Positions 24,742 to 37,302 of a stretch of 64,000 nucleotides of DNA are shown piece by piece (the stretch's first letter is position 1; each line of letters starts with the position of its first letter). A program made the position numbers and the translations under genes. Origin of the DNA: Coccinella septempunctata (lineage: Eukaryota; Arthropoda; Insecta; Coleoptera; Coccinellidae); assembly GCF_907165205.1 (NCBI RefSeq), contig NC_058193.1:24503521-24567520 (forward strand). The letters are read 5' to 3'. Below the pieces are notes generated by a model, which worked only from the letters and a program-made list of their open reading frames with translations, was not told where the DNA came from and made no database searches.

Positions 24742-26257
24742 CTAGTATCACAGCCTTTTCAAACACCTTCTCAAATAAAGACGGCTGTGCTATTACTACT
24801 ATATTTACGAGTAAATATGAAGTAGGTAGTCATGGAAATTCTCTTTATTTCCTCGTTTTCCGAGCATGTTATCAAATATACGGAATGAAAGTGATCTTCG
24901 GAGTCTCTCAAAACCTGACAAAACATGAAGAAGCATAATGTTCATTATCATATTATCAATGAAAATAAACTGCCAACTTGACCGAACTAGTTCTTGGGTT
25001 TTCTTTTTGGAAAAACAATTAGAGACACAATGCATAGATATATTACTTATTCTGAATCAGAAAAAGTATGGGACTGGATCATGTTTAAGAAAATATGGGG
25101 TTTATATTTGAAAAAATGAAAGTTTTTATTATATCATTGAAAAAAATCACTGCATTCTACAAGAAAAAGTGTCTGTAGAATATTATATTTGTTTTTCGAT
25201 GTGTATGTCTATGTTTCACAAAACAGAGGGACCAATTCAAAGTAAGTTTTCACTTATAACTCGAAAACAAAAGAAGCTATTCTTCCCTAGCTCTTATATA
25301 GATATAGATAGGTATAGGTATAGTTATAGATATAGAGCTGTCATTCGAATTTTTCCACCCTGTACTTGATCTACAATTTTTTTAACTTCGTCATTTAAAA
25401 AGTTTTATACAGGCAATTGTTTGTGGAATGGTCTATTTTGATGAGTTCTACAACCTGTTAAAAATGAAGACTCATCTTCAAAAACATCCTGTATATTGCA
25501 CTGACAGCTGCCGTTTCTTTTTGATTTTTCATTTATTGATTGACAATATCCACTATTATCCTGCTTCTATTAATCTATTCATTGGTAGCTGTCATAGTCT
25601 CACGTAAGTCTCCTCTCTGGATTGCTTGATTTCTTTGAATATTGAGTGGGTAACAAAAAGCAAGTGGCAAATGGTGCCCCATTGCAATATTGGCGAGTGT
25701 TCCAGATTTGTTGATTCGCCAGTTTTCGTCAGAAATACATTTTGAAGTGTCTCCAACACGTCACCCCTCCCTCCTCGAGAATAACCTGTCATTTCGTTCA
25801 CGTTGAATCAGCATTCCGACATTTCCAAGTGCAAATCGTGTTCTATCAGGAATCGGAGATTCAAAACGCCCCTTCTGCGCTATTTCACCCCGTCCAATCG
25901 ATTCGAATGCATTCAGAAAGAAACTCTTGACTCCATCGCATACACCGACTTGAATACCATTAAAACACAGCTCCATTTTCCACTGAAAGGGTGGTAAGTG
26001 GGTATTAGCTGATAACACACGGCATGTTAGGTCACCGATGTTGAATCCATTTTGCTGATTGAAAGGAAGACTCTAAAGGAACTGCGATCTGGTTTTGATC
26101 TCGGCATCGGTGAGGAAACTTTCTTGTTATAAGGGATTTGGAGAAGCTCCTAGGATGTAGGTATGGAGAAAACGGATGGAATGAATGCCTTTTGTGAAGG
26201 TTAAACAGGGTAAAAAGGAAATTCAAAAAAATTCCCTCATATTCTAATGAAAATGTG
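24742..26257. other. Intergenic sequence
   Basis: No supported gene. 25298-25336 is a short (TATAGR)-type low-complexity run (TATAGATATAGATAGGTATA). 25590-26210 is GC-richer with overlapping frames on both strands and no recognised domain. Confidence 0.4.
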
Positions 26258-26399
26258 ATGGCACACCTATCAACTGATTATCAGGCACTGTGCTAATGTT
26301 TCCTTATCCAGGCACTACAGAGAAGCAAGTTTTGCTTCATTCATCTGAAATAATTCAGATACATATCATCAACAAATTCTAGGATCTAAATTGAATTAG

Positions 26400-26995
26400 C
26401 CAACCACTATCACTTGGAATATCAACAGAAAGTGATATATTTACCATGGTTTCGGTCTTATTCGATTTCGTCAGTGCAACACAACTCATGCCTCGTGGAA
26501 CATTTGGAATGGGATACCAGTAGTGGCTACGATGTATAAATACGCACTAGTGCCACCTGGTAGGAAACGCAACTTCTCATTAGTTAGTGTGTTGTTTTGT
26601 AGATTTGTACTCCTGACTTTCAGAAGTTTTTTTTAATTCTTTAATTTTATTTGAGATCTATTGTATTTTTGCAGCTTTTATATTATTTGATAATGAACTT
26701 ATTGTAATATCCCATAATAATCTAGATATTCAACATTATATTGCCATATGTTGTACATTCGAGCTGCTTCATCTTCTATTTATTGCTAGGCTCAATACTC
26801 AGCATTATATTGCGGGAATGTTAGGCTTTATATTCTTTCATATAAAGTCCCCCTTCAATCATCACTTGATAATTTCTGTCATTTTCTCCTTTTTCTCTGT
26901 ATTGTTATTTTAATTTCTTCGACAGTAATAAACAATCTGATACTTATAATGAGTGTCTTTAGGATTTTTTTCGAAGTTCGTAATGTGGCGCCGGA
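26400..26995 (+). mobile_element. Possible solo LTR of an LTR retrotransposon
   Basis: Order of signals fits an LTR: TATA box GTATAAATAC at about 26534, polyadenylation signal AATAAACAA at about 26928, and TGGCGCCGGAG at about 26984 resembling a tRNA primer-binding site just after an LTR. No gag or pol follows and neither a clean 5' boundary nor a target duplication was found. Confidence 0.25.
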
Positions 26996-27602
26996 GTTTT
27001 TTCCTCTTATTCTGAAGATTTTGGATGAGATATTTGATTAAACTTTCGACAGAACTGTATTGGAAAAGTATGCAAATTTTCAATCAAGACTGATATTACT
27101 CACTGGAATTTGAATGTTCTATTCTTGTTTACCCACCATGTGGTTCCAGCCATTTACAAATTGGCAATTTGTGCAAGCCGAATTGAACGTGAGAACGAAG
27201 AAGCGAAATTGAAGTTTGCTCAAGCCAAATTAATTGGGTTATGTAAAGTCTGTCCAGCACAGTTTGTTGTTTGAATGAGCGTCTGAACTGAACGATTTCA
27301 TTTCTGTACCTTCCGCATGTTGAAGTCGGTTTGCACAAACCAGTTGTGCAAAGGGCTTGGGCGCTTTTAGACCCCGTTACAAGTTTATTTTCATGTAAGT
27401 AAAAGTTTTTTCTTAGGTAGTCCTGAAGAGGGGGCTAATATCACCTCAGAGATTTTTCAATCTTTCGGAAATTTTCATTCACCTCTTGAAATATAAATAT
27501 ATAATGATGAAACTGTTGTACTCACAATCAGGTTGTTCGTTCAATTATTACAACTCCCCCCACCAGAAATTTAGCCTTCATTACCCCCTCCCAGAAATTC
27601 AG

Positions 27603-28168
27603 CATAACATAACATAACATAACATAGCATAACATAACATAACATAACATAACATAACATAACATAACATAACATAACATAACATAACATAACATAACAT
27701 AACATAACATAACATAACATAACATAACATAACATAACATAACATAACATAACATAACATAACATAACATAACATAACATAACATAACATAACATAACAT
27801 AACATAACATAACATAACATAACATAACATAACATAACATAACATAACATAACATAACATAACATAACATAACGCAACATAACGCAACATAACATAACAT
27901 AACATAACATAACATAACATAACATAACATAACATAACATAACATAACATAACATAACATAACATAACATAACATAACATAACATAACATAACATAACAT
28001 AACATAACATAACATAACATAACATAACATAACATAACATAACATAACATAACATAACATAACATAACATAACATAACATAACATAACATAACATAACAT
28101 AACATAACATAACATAACATAACATAACATAACATAACATAACATAACATAACATAACATAACATAAA
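27603..28168. repeat. (AACAT)n microsatellite array
   Basis: About 113 copies of the pentamer AACAT, interrupted by one AACATAGCAT near the left edge and a pair of AACGCAACAT units at about 27872-27890. Minus-strand frames reading MLCYV repeats of about 200 residues are the translation of this array, open because no stop can form in the ATGTT phase; they are not a gene. Confidence 0.97.
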
Positions 28169-28299
28169 CATAACATTACACATAAACTTTAGACTCGCCG
28201 CACTTCGATTCTAATTCAAGGCACCTACCCAGGATCCAGGATCTCATACTCAGCTGCCAAGACGTTTCGTGAGCTATTTATATCTGAAATATTTTTCGA

Positions 28300-28830
28300 A
28301 AAAAACTGTCTCTCAACGAAGGCGGAAAAGGGGAAAGAAACCGGGGATAGTGAAGGGCGCGGCAGCAGAACCTGACACAATAACGTCGGGGGATTCTCTT
28401 CTTCGGAAAAGTTCAGCTATTTTCCGTAGAGGGCAATTTATTTTTCCAGCCTCGACGTCCTTATCTAAACAGCAGTGAAAATAATATCGTGCTGATAAAA
28501 GTTGTGGCTGTGGCATCGGTACACTCTGGGGACGAGGCAGATAACTCATATGGAAAAATTTATTGGGCAAATAAAAAGTACAGGAATGTTTTCCAGCGGT
28601 TTTTCAGCCGAGATATCGGCCCATCGAGTCATATGTAGAGTGTACTGATACAACGGAAGCGGAAACTTTCGTCTGTAAATCAAACGAAAAATGCGGAATG
28701 CTCAGCTTTTGGTCCTGCGGGTGTTGGTGGACGATTCCGCTTTTATGAAAATCGGGGCTGCTTTTAGTGTAGTGGATATTTGAAGTTGTAATGTTATTCA
28801 CGCAGAAATAGTCACTCAAAATAGGATAGA
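28300..28830. other. GC-richer unique block after the (AACAT)n array
   Basis: Composition changes abruptly from the array to balanced GC. Open frames overlap on both strands (28269-28478 plus, 28313-28570 minus) with no recognisable domain. Candidate conserved non-coding DNA or an unrecognised exon. Confidence 0.25.
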
Positions 28831-29653
28831 TCATTGACTATTTCATTGCATGCAGCATGCAGAATAATGAAAAGAAAGTTAGAAATTGCGGGAAACCAAC
28901 CATCAAAGTGAACTCATTAATAGTTTTTATCGATCATATGGTAGCATCTGATGACTTATGTTCACAACATGTCCTTTCCAGAATAATTGTCAGCAATAAG
29001 CGGAAGTGGCTTTTGTCCTCTTGATGTGCTAAATGCGCAGGATCGTGGAAGTCTCACCAAGCTAATTGCTTATGGATGGTATATTTTTTTGAACACGGTG
29101 AACCACAGAAATATCATCACTTTTTAGAATCTTAGAGCACAATTCTTGTTAACAAAATTATTGGAAACAATAAGATTTGTTTGATTTTAATTTTTTCATA
29201 TTATAAAAGCGTTTCACTTATCACTCTTTTGAGTGTTTTGTGTTACACTGTACAGATGATTTACCTATGTGTGTGATGTATATATGTTTGTAGCTCTAGA
29301 ATACTTTACTTTCAGAAAAATTATTCAATTATTGTAATATTTCTAACCTATTTATTGAGCAGATTTATGAATCTAAACTAATATGCGTTTTTTTATAACT
29401 GGTTGCCTACTCCCCTGTCTTTCGAAATGAAAGCAATTAACCTATAGCTGTAATAAAGTTGCTTACCAATAAAATAAAATCCTAATGACTCTAATGAGCT
29501 CGATTTTGATCCCAATTAGTAGAAAGCAATCTAATTATAATTGAATCATCCATTTAGTTTTGTTTAGATTATACATAGAGCATTGGGTTCTCGGAGAATT
29601 ATAATGAATAAGTAAAATATACTTTTCTTATTTTCTCGTAAGGCTGAGAATAT
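28831..29653. other. AT-rich intergenic sequence
   Basis: Nothing recognised beyond low-complexity A/T runs. Confidence 0.45.
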
Positions 29654-29874
29654 TTCTGTTTAAAAGATCCACAGATGTGTAGTGTCACAGATTTAGCTAG
29701 TTAAAGGTGAATTTGTTTTTCCAGAGGTGGCACAGCTCATTATGAAAACTTAAAATGGCTATATCTTTTTATCAGGGCTGAAACGGAAAAAGTGGTTTAG
29801 GAAAAAATTTTTCTTTTGACCTCAAGAATCTAATTTTAAAATATTTGTATATGAGTCAAAGACTCACCCTGCAT
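29654..29874 (+). mobile_element. Long-TIR MITE family, copy F (right part)
   Basis: Starts at CTGTTTAAAAGATCCACAGA within the interior and ends in the right terminus GAGTCAAAGACTCACCCTG. Confidence 0.75.
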
Positions 29875-30046
29875 AGAACGGATTCAGAAATGAATGCACG
29901 ATCACGATCACATTGAAGAGTGAAATGATTCACTTACTTTGAATTCTTTCCATATTCAAAAACAGCACTTCACGTCAAAATAAGTGGCCCTTCAAGATCA
30001 ACCGTTAAATACACGATCATTTCTATAGATGCGGTAAAAATAACTT

Positions 30047-30107
30047 ATTATTATATTTATATTATATTATTATATTATATTATTATATTATTATAATTCA
30101 GACACTA
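30047..30107. repeat. ATATTATT low-complexity tract
   Basis: TTATATTATATTATT-type repetition over about 60 bases. Confidence 0.85.
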
Positions 30108-30439
30108 AACTAAGAGCACCTATTAAACTTTTCAGACAGTGTAACAAACAAAAATTATTCAATTTCTTACTTCCTAACAACAAAATCACTCTCGAACTGT
30201 TCTGATGGCGGCCAAAATGGATCCGCCACCAGTTGTGCCTTGTTACGAATATGTCGCTACCGGTAGCTCGAAATTTGAATTGAAATATTTGAGGTGGTTC
30301 AAGTCTCCCGGACTCAACCCCTGAGATTTGTCGCAGAGACGCCCTATATAAAATCGAACACCTATGATTTGGTATAAATGTTGCATCATCTTAAGTAAGT
30401 AGTAAAAAAAAATACACTCTATACAGTATTTTCAAAGAG

Positions 30440-30960
30440 TGTGGCAACTTTCCGCGATTTTGCTGCATCAGAGCATCGACAAGAATTACCGAACAACGAT
30501 AATGATCGAGATTGCGAACGAATAAAGGCCAAAGAAAGATCGAACCCTTTCCCCATTCATACCACATACCCCTTTGTCGGTGGCGAAACTTCTCGTCTCG
30601 AGTGAAAACTCCCTGCGCGGACCGATCAAAAAAACCGCAGGTATAAAACTTGGCTCGACAATAAAAGTCCTCTATAAATTCGGCATTCATTTCAACTTTC
30701 ATCATAAAACCGCCGTTCTTATCGTCGGCGCATTTAAGACGTACTTAAAAACATTTAGTCCATCTTGTCTGGCTTTGAGTGTACCGAACGTTATATACGC
30801 CGCCCCCGAGTGTGTTTTAAAAGTTGCGGCCATAAATTGCCTCCGAGCGATCCCGGATCTCTTCTTATCTGTGCCAGCGCCTCTTCTTAGTTTCCTTCCA
30901 ACCCTCCTCGACCCCCCCAAGCCGCCCGGGTCACCCTTTCTCCGCGAGAACCCGTGACAT
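30440..30960. promoter_or_regulatory. GC-rich block sharing motif vocabulary with 2.0-2.45 kb
   Basis: Unique-looking block with homeodomain-type words: CGGCCATAAATTGCC at about 30827 (compare CGGCCATAAATTTGCC at 2178), CATCATAAAACC at 30700, AATAAAAGTCC at 30660, TATAAATTCGG at 30672. A + frame of 127 residues (30574-30957) spans it but overlaps equally long minus frames and has no recognised domain, so I treat it as candidate enhancer DNA, not a gene. Confidence 0.3.
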
Positions 30961-31637
30961 CGGGGAAATTCTCTAAAGAGACATCATCCCTTGAATGCGG
31001 CATAACTAATTTACTGACTCTTGGACATTTCTTGTGGAGGGATAGAACAATAGCTGCTAGAAATGTGGGTATGGATGGGGTTTGGTTTGTTTTTCCTCAA
31101 GTGGGATTTGATGTTTTGTTCTTTTTGAAGAAATATTTAGTGCGTTTAGATTATTTTGATTCGTTTCGGTTTTTGTTCCAATAAAAGAACCTAGAACCCT
31201 AGAATCCAGTAAATTTCTGAAATTCATGACAAAAAACACCGGACAGTTACTTGAAAATTATAAAGAAAATACAGCTAAAAAGAATAAGAGTTTTTAAAGA
31301 AGGAAGAAAACCAGAAACAAACACTCTGGTGATGCTGAAAGGAACCTCTGGATATCAATTAAAAAAAGTTTCAACTCCTGATTCCTCGCATGGCACTGCC
31401 TTCTCAGGAAACAACTTGTCAAAAAAGGTCTTGCAGAAACTGACGACTGACCATTTTTTGTGGGGAGGAGTAAGCCATTCTGGATTACTTCGGTATTATC
31501 CAGTTTCCAGATCATTTCTAAACAGTGGTGCCACATTTTGAAAATTATTTATTTATTATTTTCTCTTTTTTTCAAATGAGACACTCCATATAAAATGGCA
31601 TTAATTAATGGCTCTTTTAATCCTGAATCCCATCATA
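30961..31637. other. Intergenic sequence
   Basis: Short frames on both strands without domain content; nothing else recognised. Confidence 0.4.
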
Positions 31638-32525
31638 TACAGGGTGTCTGTAAACAAATACGAAGGATTAAGGGAGATGATTCCTCGATGAAAATAAGCA
31701 GGGGTAGTATCTATAAATTTTTTTCGAACTCTACCTCCCTTCCAACCCTTTGGAAGGCGATGACGAGTTGACAGTTGTTTATTTCTTTTACGGGTTCTAA
31801 AAACACTGACTCATAAAACTATACATTATATGAAGCACTAAGTAGATGTTACTTACAAAATTTTTTTAGATTTAATAACTTTATTATTAAGGGTTGAAAA
31901 TAACAACCCCTTTATGAGTTTTCGTGGGATAGATTTTCGAAAAATAAAATGCTCTTATGGTTTCCCATTCACCTCTGGAGAAGAAAAGTCTCTCGCAGAA
32001 TTTCGATACTTTTCTCGGAAGGAATAAAAACTTACAAGCATCAGTATGTATCAGTATGTATCTATGTAGTATACAGTATACAGTCTATGAGGCAGAGAGT
32101 TGATGTATTTAAGCGGCAGGTAGTCATTCTATGGAACACTTATACGATGAAATGGAATGAACAGTGATCAGAACTGCTTGTAAGTTTTTATTTTTTCCGA
32201 AAAATGTATCGACTGTTTCGAAATTTTGCAAGAGACTTTTTTTCTCCAGAATTGAACGGGACACCACAAGAGAATTTTATTTTTCGAAAATCTATCCCAC
32301 GAAAACAATTTCTGAAGGAAAATCATAAGGGGTTGTTATTTTGAACACCTTATCATGAAGTTATGAAATCTAAAAAAATTGTGTGACTAACATTTACTTA
32401 GTGCTTCATACTATGTATAGTTTTATGACTCAGTGTTTTTAAATTTATAGGAACTACCCCTGCTTATTTTCATCTAGGAATAATCTCCCTTAGTCCTCCG
32501 CATTTGTTTACAGAAACCCTGTATA
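31638..32525. mobile_element. Foldback element with ~310 bp arms
   Basis: Ends TACAGGGTGTCTGTAAACAA and inverse TTTGTTTACAGAAACCCTGT. Inverse matching continues inward (GCAGGGGTAGT with ACTACCCCTGC, AGTGCTTCATA with its inverse, GAAAATCTATCCCACGAAAA with its inverse) for about 310 bases. The central ~270 bases hold TATGTATC and GTATACA repeats. Non-coding. Confidence 0.8.
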
Positions 32526-32699
32526 TCATCAACTATTCAATGGTTACCAGTTCTTTCAAACATTTTACCGCCCCATATTTGCAGACAGACTGCAGTTTGA
32601 AATTCTTGTAATAAATTTCCTTAATACGAATACTTATAAGGGACAAAGACATTTGGCAGTCTGAATGGAATACATGCACTATTTTCAACCAAGAATTAG

Positions 32700-33000
32700 T
32701 TAGTTAGTGATCCCTCGAATAGAGTTCCTGGTTTCGATCTTTCTAGGAAAATATGGTGAATTCAGAATCGTATAAGAACAGGTCACGGACGTTGCCATAG
32801 TATGCTTTTCCGATGGAAAAGAAAACCATAATTGTTAATGCGAGGAACCAGAAGAAACCATAAATTATCTGATTAATCATTGTGCAATTCATGAATTTCA
32901 GGATGGTTTTAGGGCTATACATGCAGTTTTTGAATTCTTCTTGAATTGGGTCCTCAAATTCTTCATCATTGAGCCTAACCCGAGGAACAAGCTCGTGAAA
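32700..33000 (+). mobile_element. 3' remnant of a non-LTR retrotransposon (C-terminal region)
   Basis: Frame pieces read IRTGHGRCHSMLFRWKRKP (about 32768-32826) and, after a frame change, CEEPEETINYLINHCAIHEF then QDGFRAIHAVFEFFLNWVL (about 32840-32960). RTGHG...C.C...H....C is the C-terminal zinc-knuckle-type region of Jockey/R1-like elements. Stops and a frameshift show it is dead. Confidence 0.65.
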
Positions 33001-33331
33001 CAGAATTTCTTATAAAATGGGGATTTTCCATTTTATTTGGATGAGAGTATTATTCAAAGATCTGTGAAATTAAAAGATTCTTCCTCTTTTGAGAATACTG
33101 CACTACCTACTCATCATTCATAGTAGGTATACATTTCGTAACTTTATCAGCAATCAGTAATCAACACATAGTCCTTTCGGTAATTCACAGTAGCAGTCCA
33201 GCAAAACAAGTAGGTATCGTAAAATGATTGACATACCGATATTGATCCTATTAATGAAAATAACAATGATAACCAATACCTAAAGAACGCTATGGCCCAT
33301 AAAGCACATATAGGTCAATAAAAAATTCTAA

Positions 33332-33539
33332 GGTTGCTCAGTTCATGATTAAGCCGAGATTTAAGTTGATCCTAGATTAACCTCACATAATTGAACGAAA
33401 ATGTCAAAATTGATCTAGGATCAACTTTAATCCCGAACCTAACCTAACCTAACCTAACCTAACCTAACCTAACCTCACATAATTGAACGAAAATGTCAAA
33501 ATTGATCTAGGATCAACTTTAATCCCGAATTGAGCAACC
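33332..33539. mobile_element. Small inverted-repeat MITE containing a telomere-like tract
   Basis: Ends GGTTGCTCA (33332) and TGAGCAACC (33531-33539), with a second shared stem AAGTTGATCCTAGAT / ATCTAGGATCAACTT. Inside, a 57-base segment is present twice (33379-33435 and 33471-33527), separated by seven AACCT units. Confidence 0.7.
33436..33475 (-). repeat. Interstitial telomere-type (TTAGG)n tract
   Basis: Eight consecutive AACCT pentamers, i.e. (AGGTT)n on the minus strand, the insect telomeric repeat. The last unit is also the first five bases of the second 57-base copy. Confidence 0.85.
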
Positions 33540-34103
33540 GGGCCTAAGTGTTCTACTAATATGCAGTTGATTTTGATCCAAATCGGTTAATCTCCTTTTT
33601 GATTGACCGATAACATTAAAATTCTTCCAACATTTGCAGTTAAAATTGTGGTTCAACTGCGCCAGTAACCACTACCATTATCACTATAATAAAACATCCA
33701 ACACGTGTAGGACGTGTGTAAGGCTCGATCCCGAAGACTATTATTAGTTATAGTGCACCACAGTTTGGGCTGCTATCGAACAACATGGCTAATTCCTCCT
33801 GAACGGAATGTGCATTAGGAGAAGAGCTGAATCATCGCCATTTACAAGTGTATTTGGCTCAGCAGCTCACAATCCCTGGTCTAAGAGGGTATTCTGACCT
33901 TAGAAATGTTTGCGTCATCATGATTTCCCGAAACGGTCCAAGAAGGCAGTGTCGTCCAATATTTTTATATGATTTGATTGGAATATTCCCTCTAATTTGA
34001 TTACATATATCATTATTTACACGAATAGCTAATCGTTAATTTTTGTCGTAATTTCGGAGATGACATAAATATAGGAAGAGAACTCTTTAGAGTTCATGTG
34101 ATG

Positions 34104-34766
34104 TACAGGGTGTACTAGGCCATAGCCTAATGGTGACTGCAGGTCATCCAGGCCTTTTAGAAAACTTGCTTGTTTTGTATCCTAAGGCTATTAGTTTCCG
34201 AGATACGGGGTGATTCATGAACATTGGCCTAAATTTGTGATAGTCCCAACTCTGGACTGCAAGGTCCGATTTCGATCAATAAATAATATCACCAAAGAAA
34301 TAAAAACAGGGCCGCATTTCGAAAAAATTACATAAAGCATGAATTCGTCCGGTTCCTATTCCCTTGTGACAAGTGTGCCATATACAAAGTGAAAATTGAA
34401 TTTTTAAGAATGTATTATGTAGGTTTTCACGGCAATAACGAAATTTCTGTAAGGGATGTAAAAAATATATATTTTGCAGCTTTAAAGAATAATCATGATA
34501 TTCTGAGTACTGCCCTGAGAATATTTATATTTCATGAGCCGTTCGGAAAAGCTTTCTAAAGTGAATAAACCCATAAAATTTGATCGAAATCGGACTCAGC
34601 ATTCCAGAGTTATTGCTATCGCAAATTTAGGCCAATGTTCATGAATCACCCCGTATCTCTGAAACTAATAAAGCCTCAGGATACAAAACAAGCAACTTTT
34701 CTGAAAGGCCTGGATGACCCGCATTCACCATAAGGCAATGGCCAACGCCTCATGAAACACCCTGTA
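34104..34766. mobile_element. Foldback element with ~140 bp arms
   Basis: Left TACAGGGTGTACTAGGCCAT and right end ACACCCTGTA. The arms share GGCCTAAATTTG, ATGAATCACCCCGTATCTC and GATACAAAACAAGC in inverse orientation. Centre non-coding. TA outer dinucleotides suggest TA target duplication. Confidence 0.8.
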
Positions 34767-36639
34767 GAATATTCGTGGAAAATTAACGTTGAATTGTTCA
34801 TCATAGATTCAAACAATTAATAGTCATTATTTTAGTATTAGTTATTTATAATAATTCATGAGAAGGTTTGACAACTGGGGAGATAATTTTTATGGTCGGA
34901 AAACCAACACCTAATTGAATTATGATTCACATAATTTCGATTTAAATTGTACAGCAATTGTATCATCAATTTTCACAAAAAATAAATATTCAACATTTGA
35001 AAATCTTTGCATATTCAAAACTTTCATGGTGAATTCTTTTGTTATAAAAAATGTTGGGATAAAACAACCATCAAGAAATTTTATTCATACAGTGAGTAGT
35101 ATGAACCTCTGTAGGTAATCACAGATTTTATACAAGTGATTGGAAAAAGCTACCAAAAATCTTATTCATACATAGGATAAATTCATACATTCTGGATAAC
35201 AGTAACTAGGAATTAAGTAGTACGAGTAGTCCTGTTAACGCTTAGTATAGGGTGTTAAACGTTTTAACGCCCTGTATCTTGGTAATTAAAAGTTTGCGTA
35301 CCTATATACCACTTTTTTTGTAGAAATTACTCAGGGATAATTTTAATTAAGCATATTATGTGGTGTACAACATCTTCAATTTCATCCCCTCCAAAGCCAA
35401 GGTGAATTGTTTACTTCAATTTGTTACAGAAAATCTAGATTACTAGTTATTACACAATTTTTAATCCTTGATCTGAGTCGATGATAGTTGCTAGGTACTC
35501 GATTTCTGCACCTAAGTTACTTAAAATTTTTTAGCTCACACTGAAAAATATCCTTCATTTCTTCCTCATATGTGTTTCGTGAATTCAATAACAACAACAT
35601 TCATATTTTTTATTACAGTAGTACCTACAAAATTTGTCACTGAATTTTGTATGGTCGGTGCAAGTGCCCCATACTGACTTGTTAATCAATACAATAATTT
35701 TCTTATAATACGTTCGACATTCTTTTTCATTGAAAATTGTGGATTTGAATTAAAAATTCCTCCTTGTATCTACCTATACTTGCATCCAATGAGATAACAA
35801 TTCAAAGAGTAGTCAAGTGGGTGTAGGTAGGTACATGCCTACCACCAAATTTGATCGTATCATATGTTAACGTTTTCATCTCCAACTCACAGCCGAAGCA
35901 CACCCATCTCCGCATTCAAACGAGAAACGAACTTTTGTCATTGTTGAGATTCCTGCGCGATCGTTATCTCTGTCCAATGCGCCGCCACTGGAAATATTTC
36001 ATTAACTCACATTTTTTCACTTCTGATAACATATAATTTCGGTTTTAAAACGCTGGCCCCGTGGCTTTTGCTCCATATTCATCAAGATCGGTAGGCTATT
36101 GTTGCTTAATTATAACTTACTCAAAGATATTAGGTACGTGTGCAATGTGGTGTTCCTTTTGGATTTATTTGTATCAAGATCTTATCGTGGGTTCTTAGAT
36201 CGCCTTTGGATGTTTTGATATATATTGTATAGAGCTGATATCGGGCATATGTTACCGAAGTTACGAAAGCTGGTAGAAGAACAATAGCACCTGTCTTGAG
36301 CGGTCAAAATTCGGTATCAGTATAGGTACTTTTAAATTTGTGAAAATAAAAACAGAATGAGTAAAAAGTGACGAAAAAATTCACATCTTCTCTATTCACT
36401 ACTCTGCAGAAAAATTCTTGACAAGATTAATTTTTGTTTCAAATGACGCAAGTTCTTCAATGGATATGGTTAACATCATACTACAATATACAAACTGTAA
36501 CGATCCTTCGTTGCAACCGATTTTTATTTTATACATAAACTTGTAATTTCCTCAACGATCCGCAACTTCTTGATACGAAAACAATTCAAGTAAGTATTTC
36601 ACATATATCTATTATCTATATTATATTAATTTCATCGAT
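34767..36639. other. AT-rich intergenic sequence
   Basis: No supported exon. An AGGGTGTTAAACGTTTTAACG palindrome-like run near 35251 may be a small repeat end. Frames at 34915-35118 and 35851-36036 show no domain. Confidence 0.45.
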
Positions 36640-36644
36640 CTGAA

Positions 36645-36990
36645 TAAAAAATTACATTTTACGTATACTGATTTCCGAACGCCTATTTTTGAAGGCATGT
36701 ATTTTTCGCCCGCAGACACTTTTCGTCTGCAAACACTTTGTGCGGCTCTTCGTCCAATAAGTAGGTATAATATAAGATCCCGAGGTGATTAAATCAATTT
36801 TGTTGATACAGAATTTTCGATGAAAACATAAATGCCTGTGACAATAAATATCATTTGATGTTGTCAAATTAATTCTTTACGAAATCGGCTAGATTTTACG
36901 AGTGAATTAGGTACGTGGTTTGAATGTTAATGTTCAGTAAAATAAAGAATGGATATAGTGATAGCGATATGAATATCAGTAACACTTCTC
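36645..36990 (-). repeat. Minisatellite-bearing dispersed repeat, copy 3
   Basis: Inverse of the 16.2 kb copy: CATTTTACGTATACTGATTT, CCGAACG, then about two to three degenerate 17-bp units (36707-36745). The far flank (TTCTTTACGAAATCGGCTAG and neighbours, 36790-36990) aligns with 50670-50840. Confidence 0.75.
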
Positions 36991-37302
36991 CATAGCTCAA
37001 AGAATAAGCAATCACGGCGACATACATGAAGTCATACACATAGGTAACTATATTTTTATAAATATATGTCTCGCCTTCTAACCTAATAGACAGTTTTTCG
37101 TCCTGGGTACATAATTAACTATGTATTTCAATTCAACTCAGACTGCTCCAGAATACTGACTGACCGTCGTATAGTATTTTTTTATGTTACCATATTTCTA
37201 GTACAAAGCATTTGTGAGAAATAAATTTCTAATTGATATAAATTAACACATACATTTTCTTATTCCTAATACTCATTGATCCAACTAACTGAAGAATCGC
37301 GA

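Noticed and set aside
21386..25445. TACAGGGTAGAACTCATC and its inverse 4 kb apart, considered as ends of one large transposon
   Set aside because: The interior shows no transposase, and unrelated MITE copies lie between; two independent element ends are more likely.
27528..28183. Three ~200-residue MLCYV repeat frames
   Set aside because: Direct translation of the (AACAT)n microsatellite.
30574..30957. 127-residue plus-strand frame
   Set aside because: No recognisable domain, overlapping minus frames of similar length, and motif content more like regulatory DNA.
33332..33539. True chromosome end, because of the TTAGG-type repeats
   Set aside because: Only eight units, enclosed by a MITE and followed by 30 kb of ordinary sequence including a gene; interstitial.
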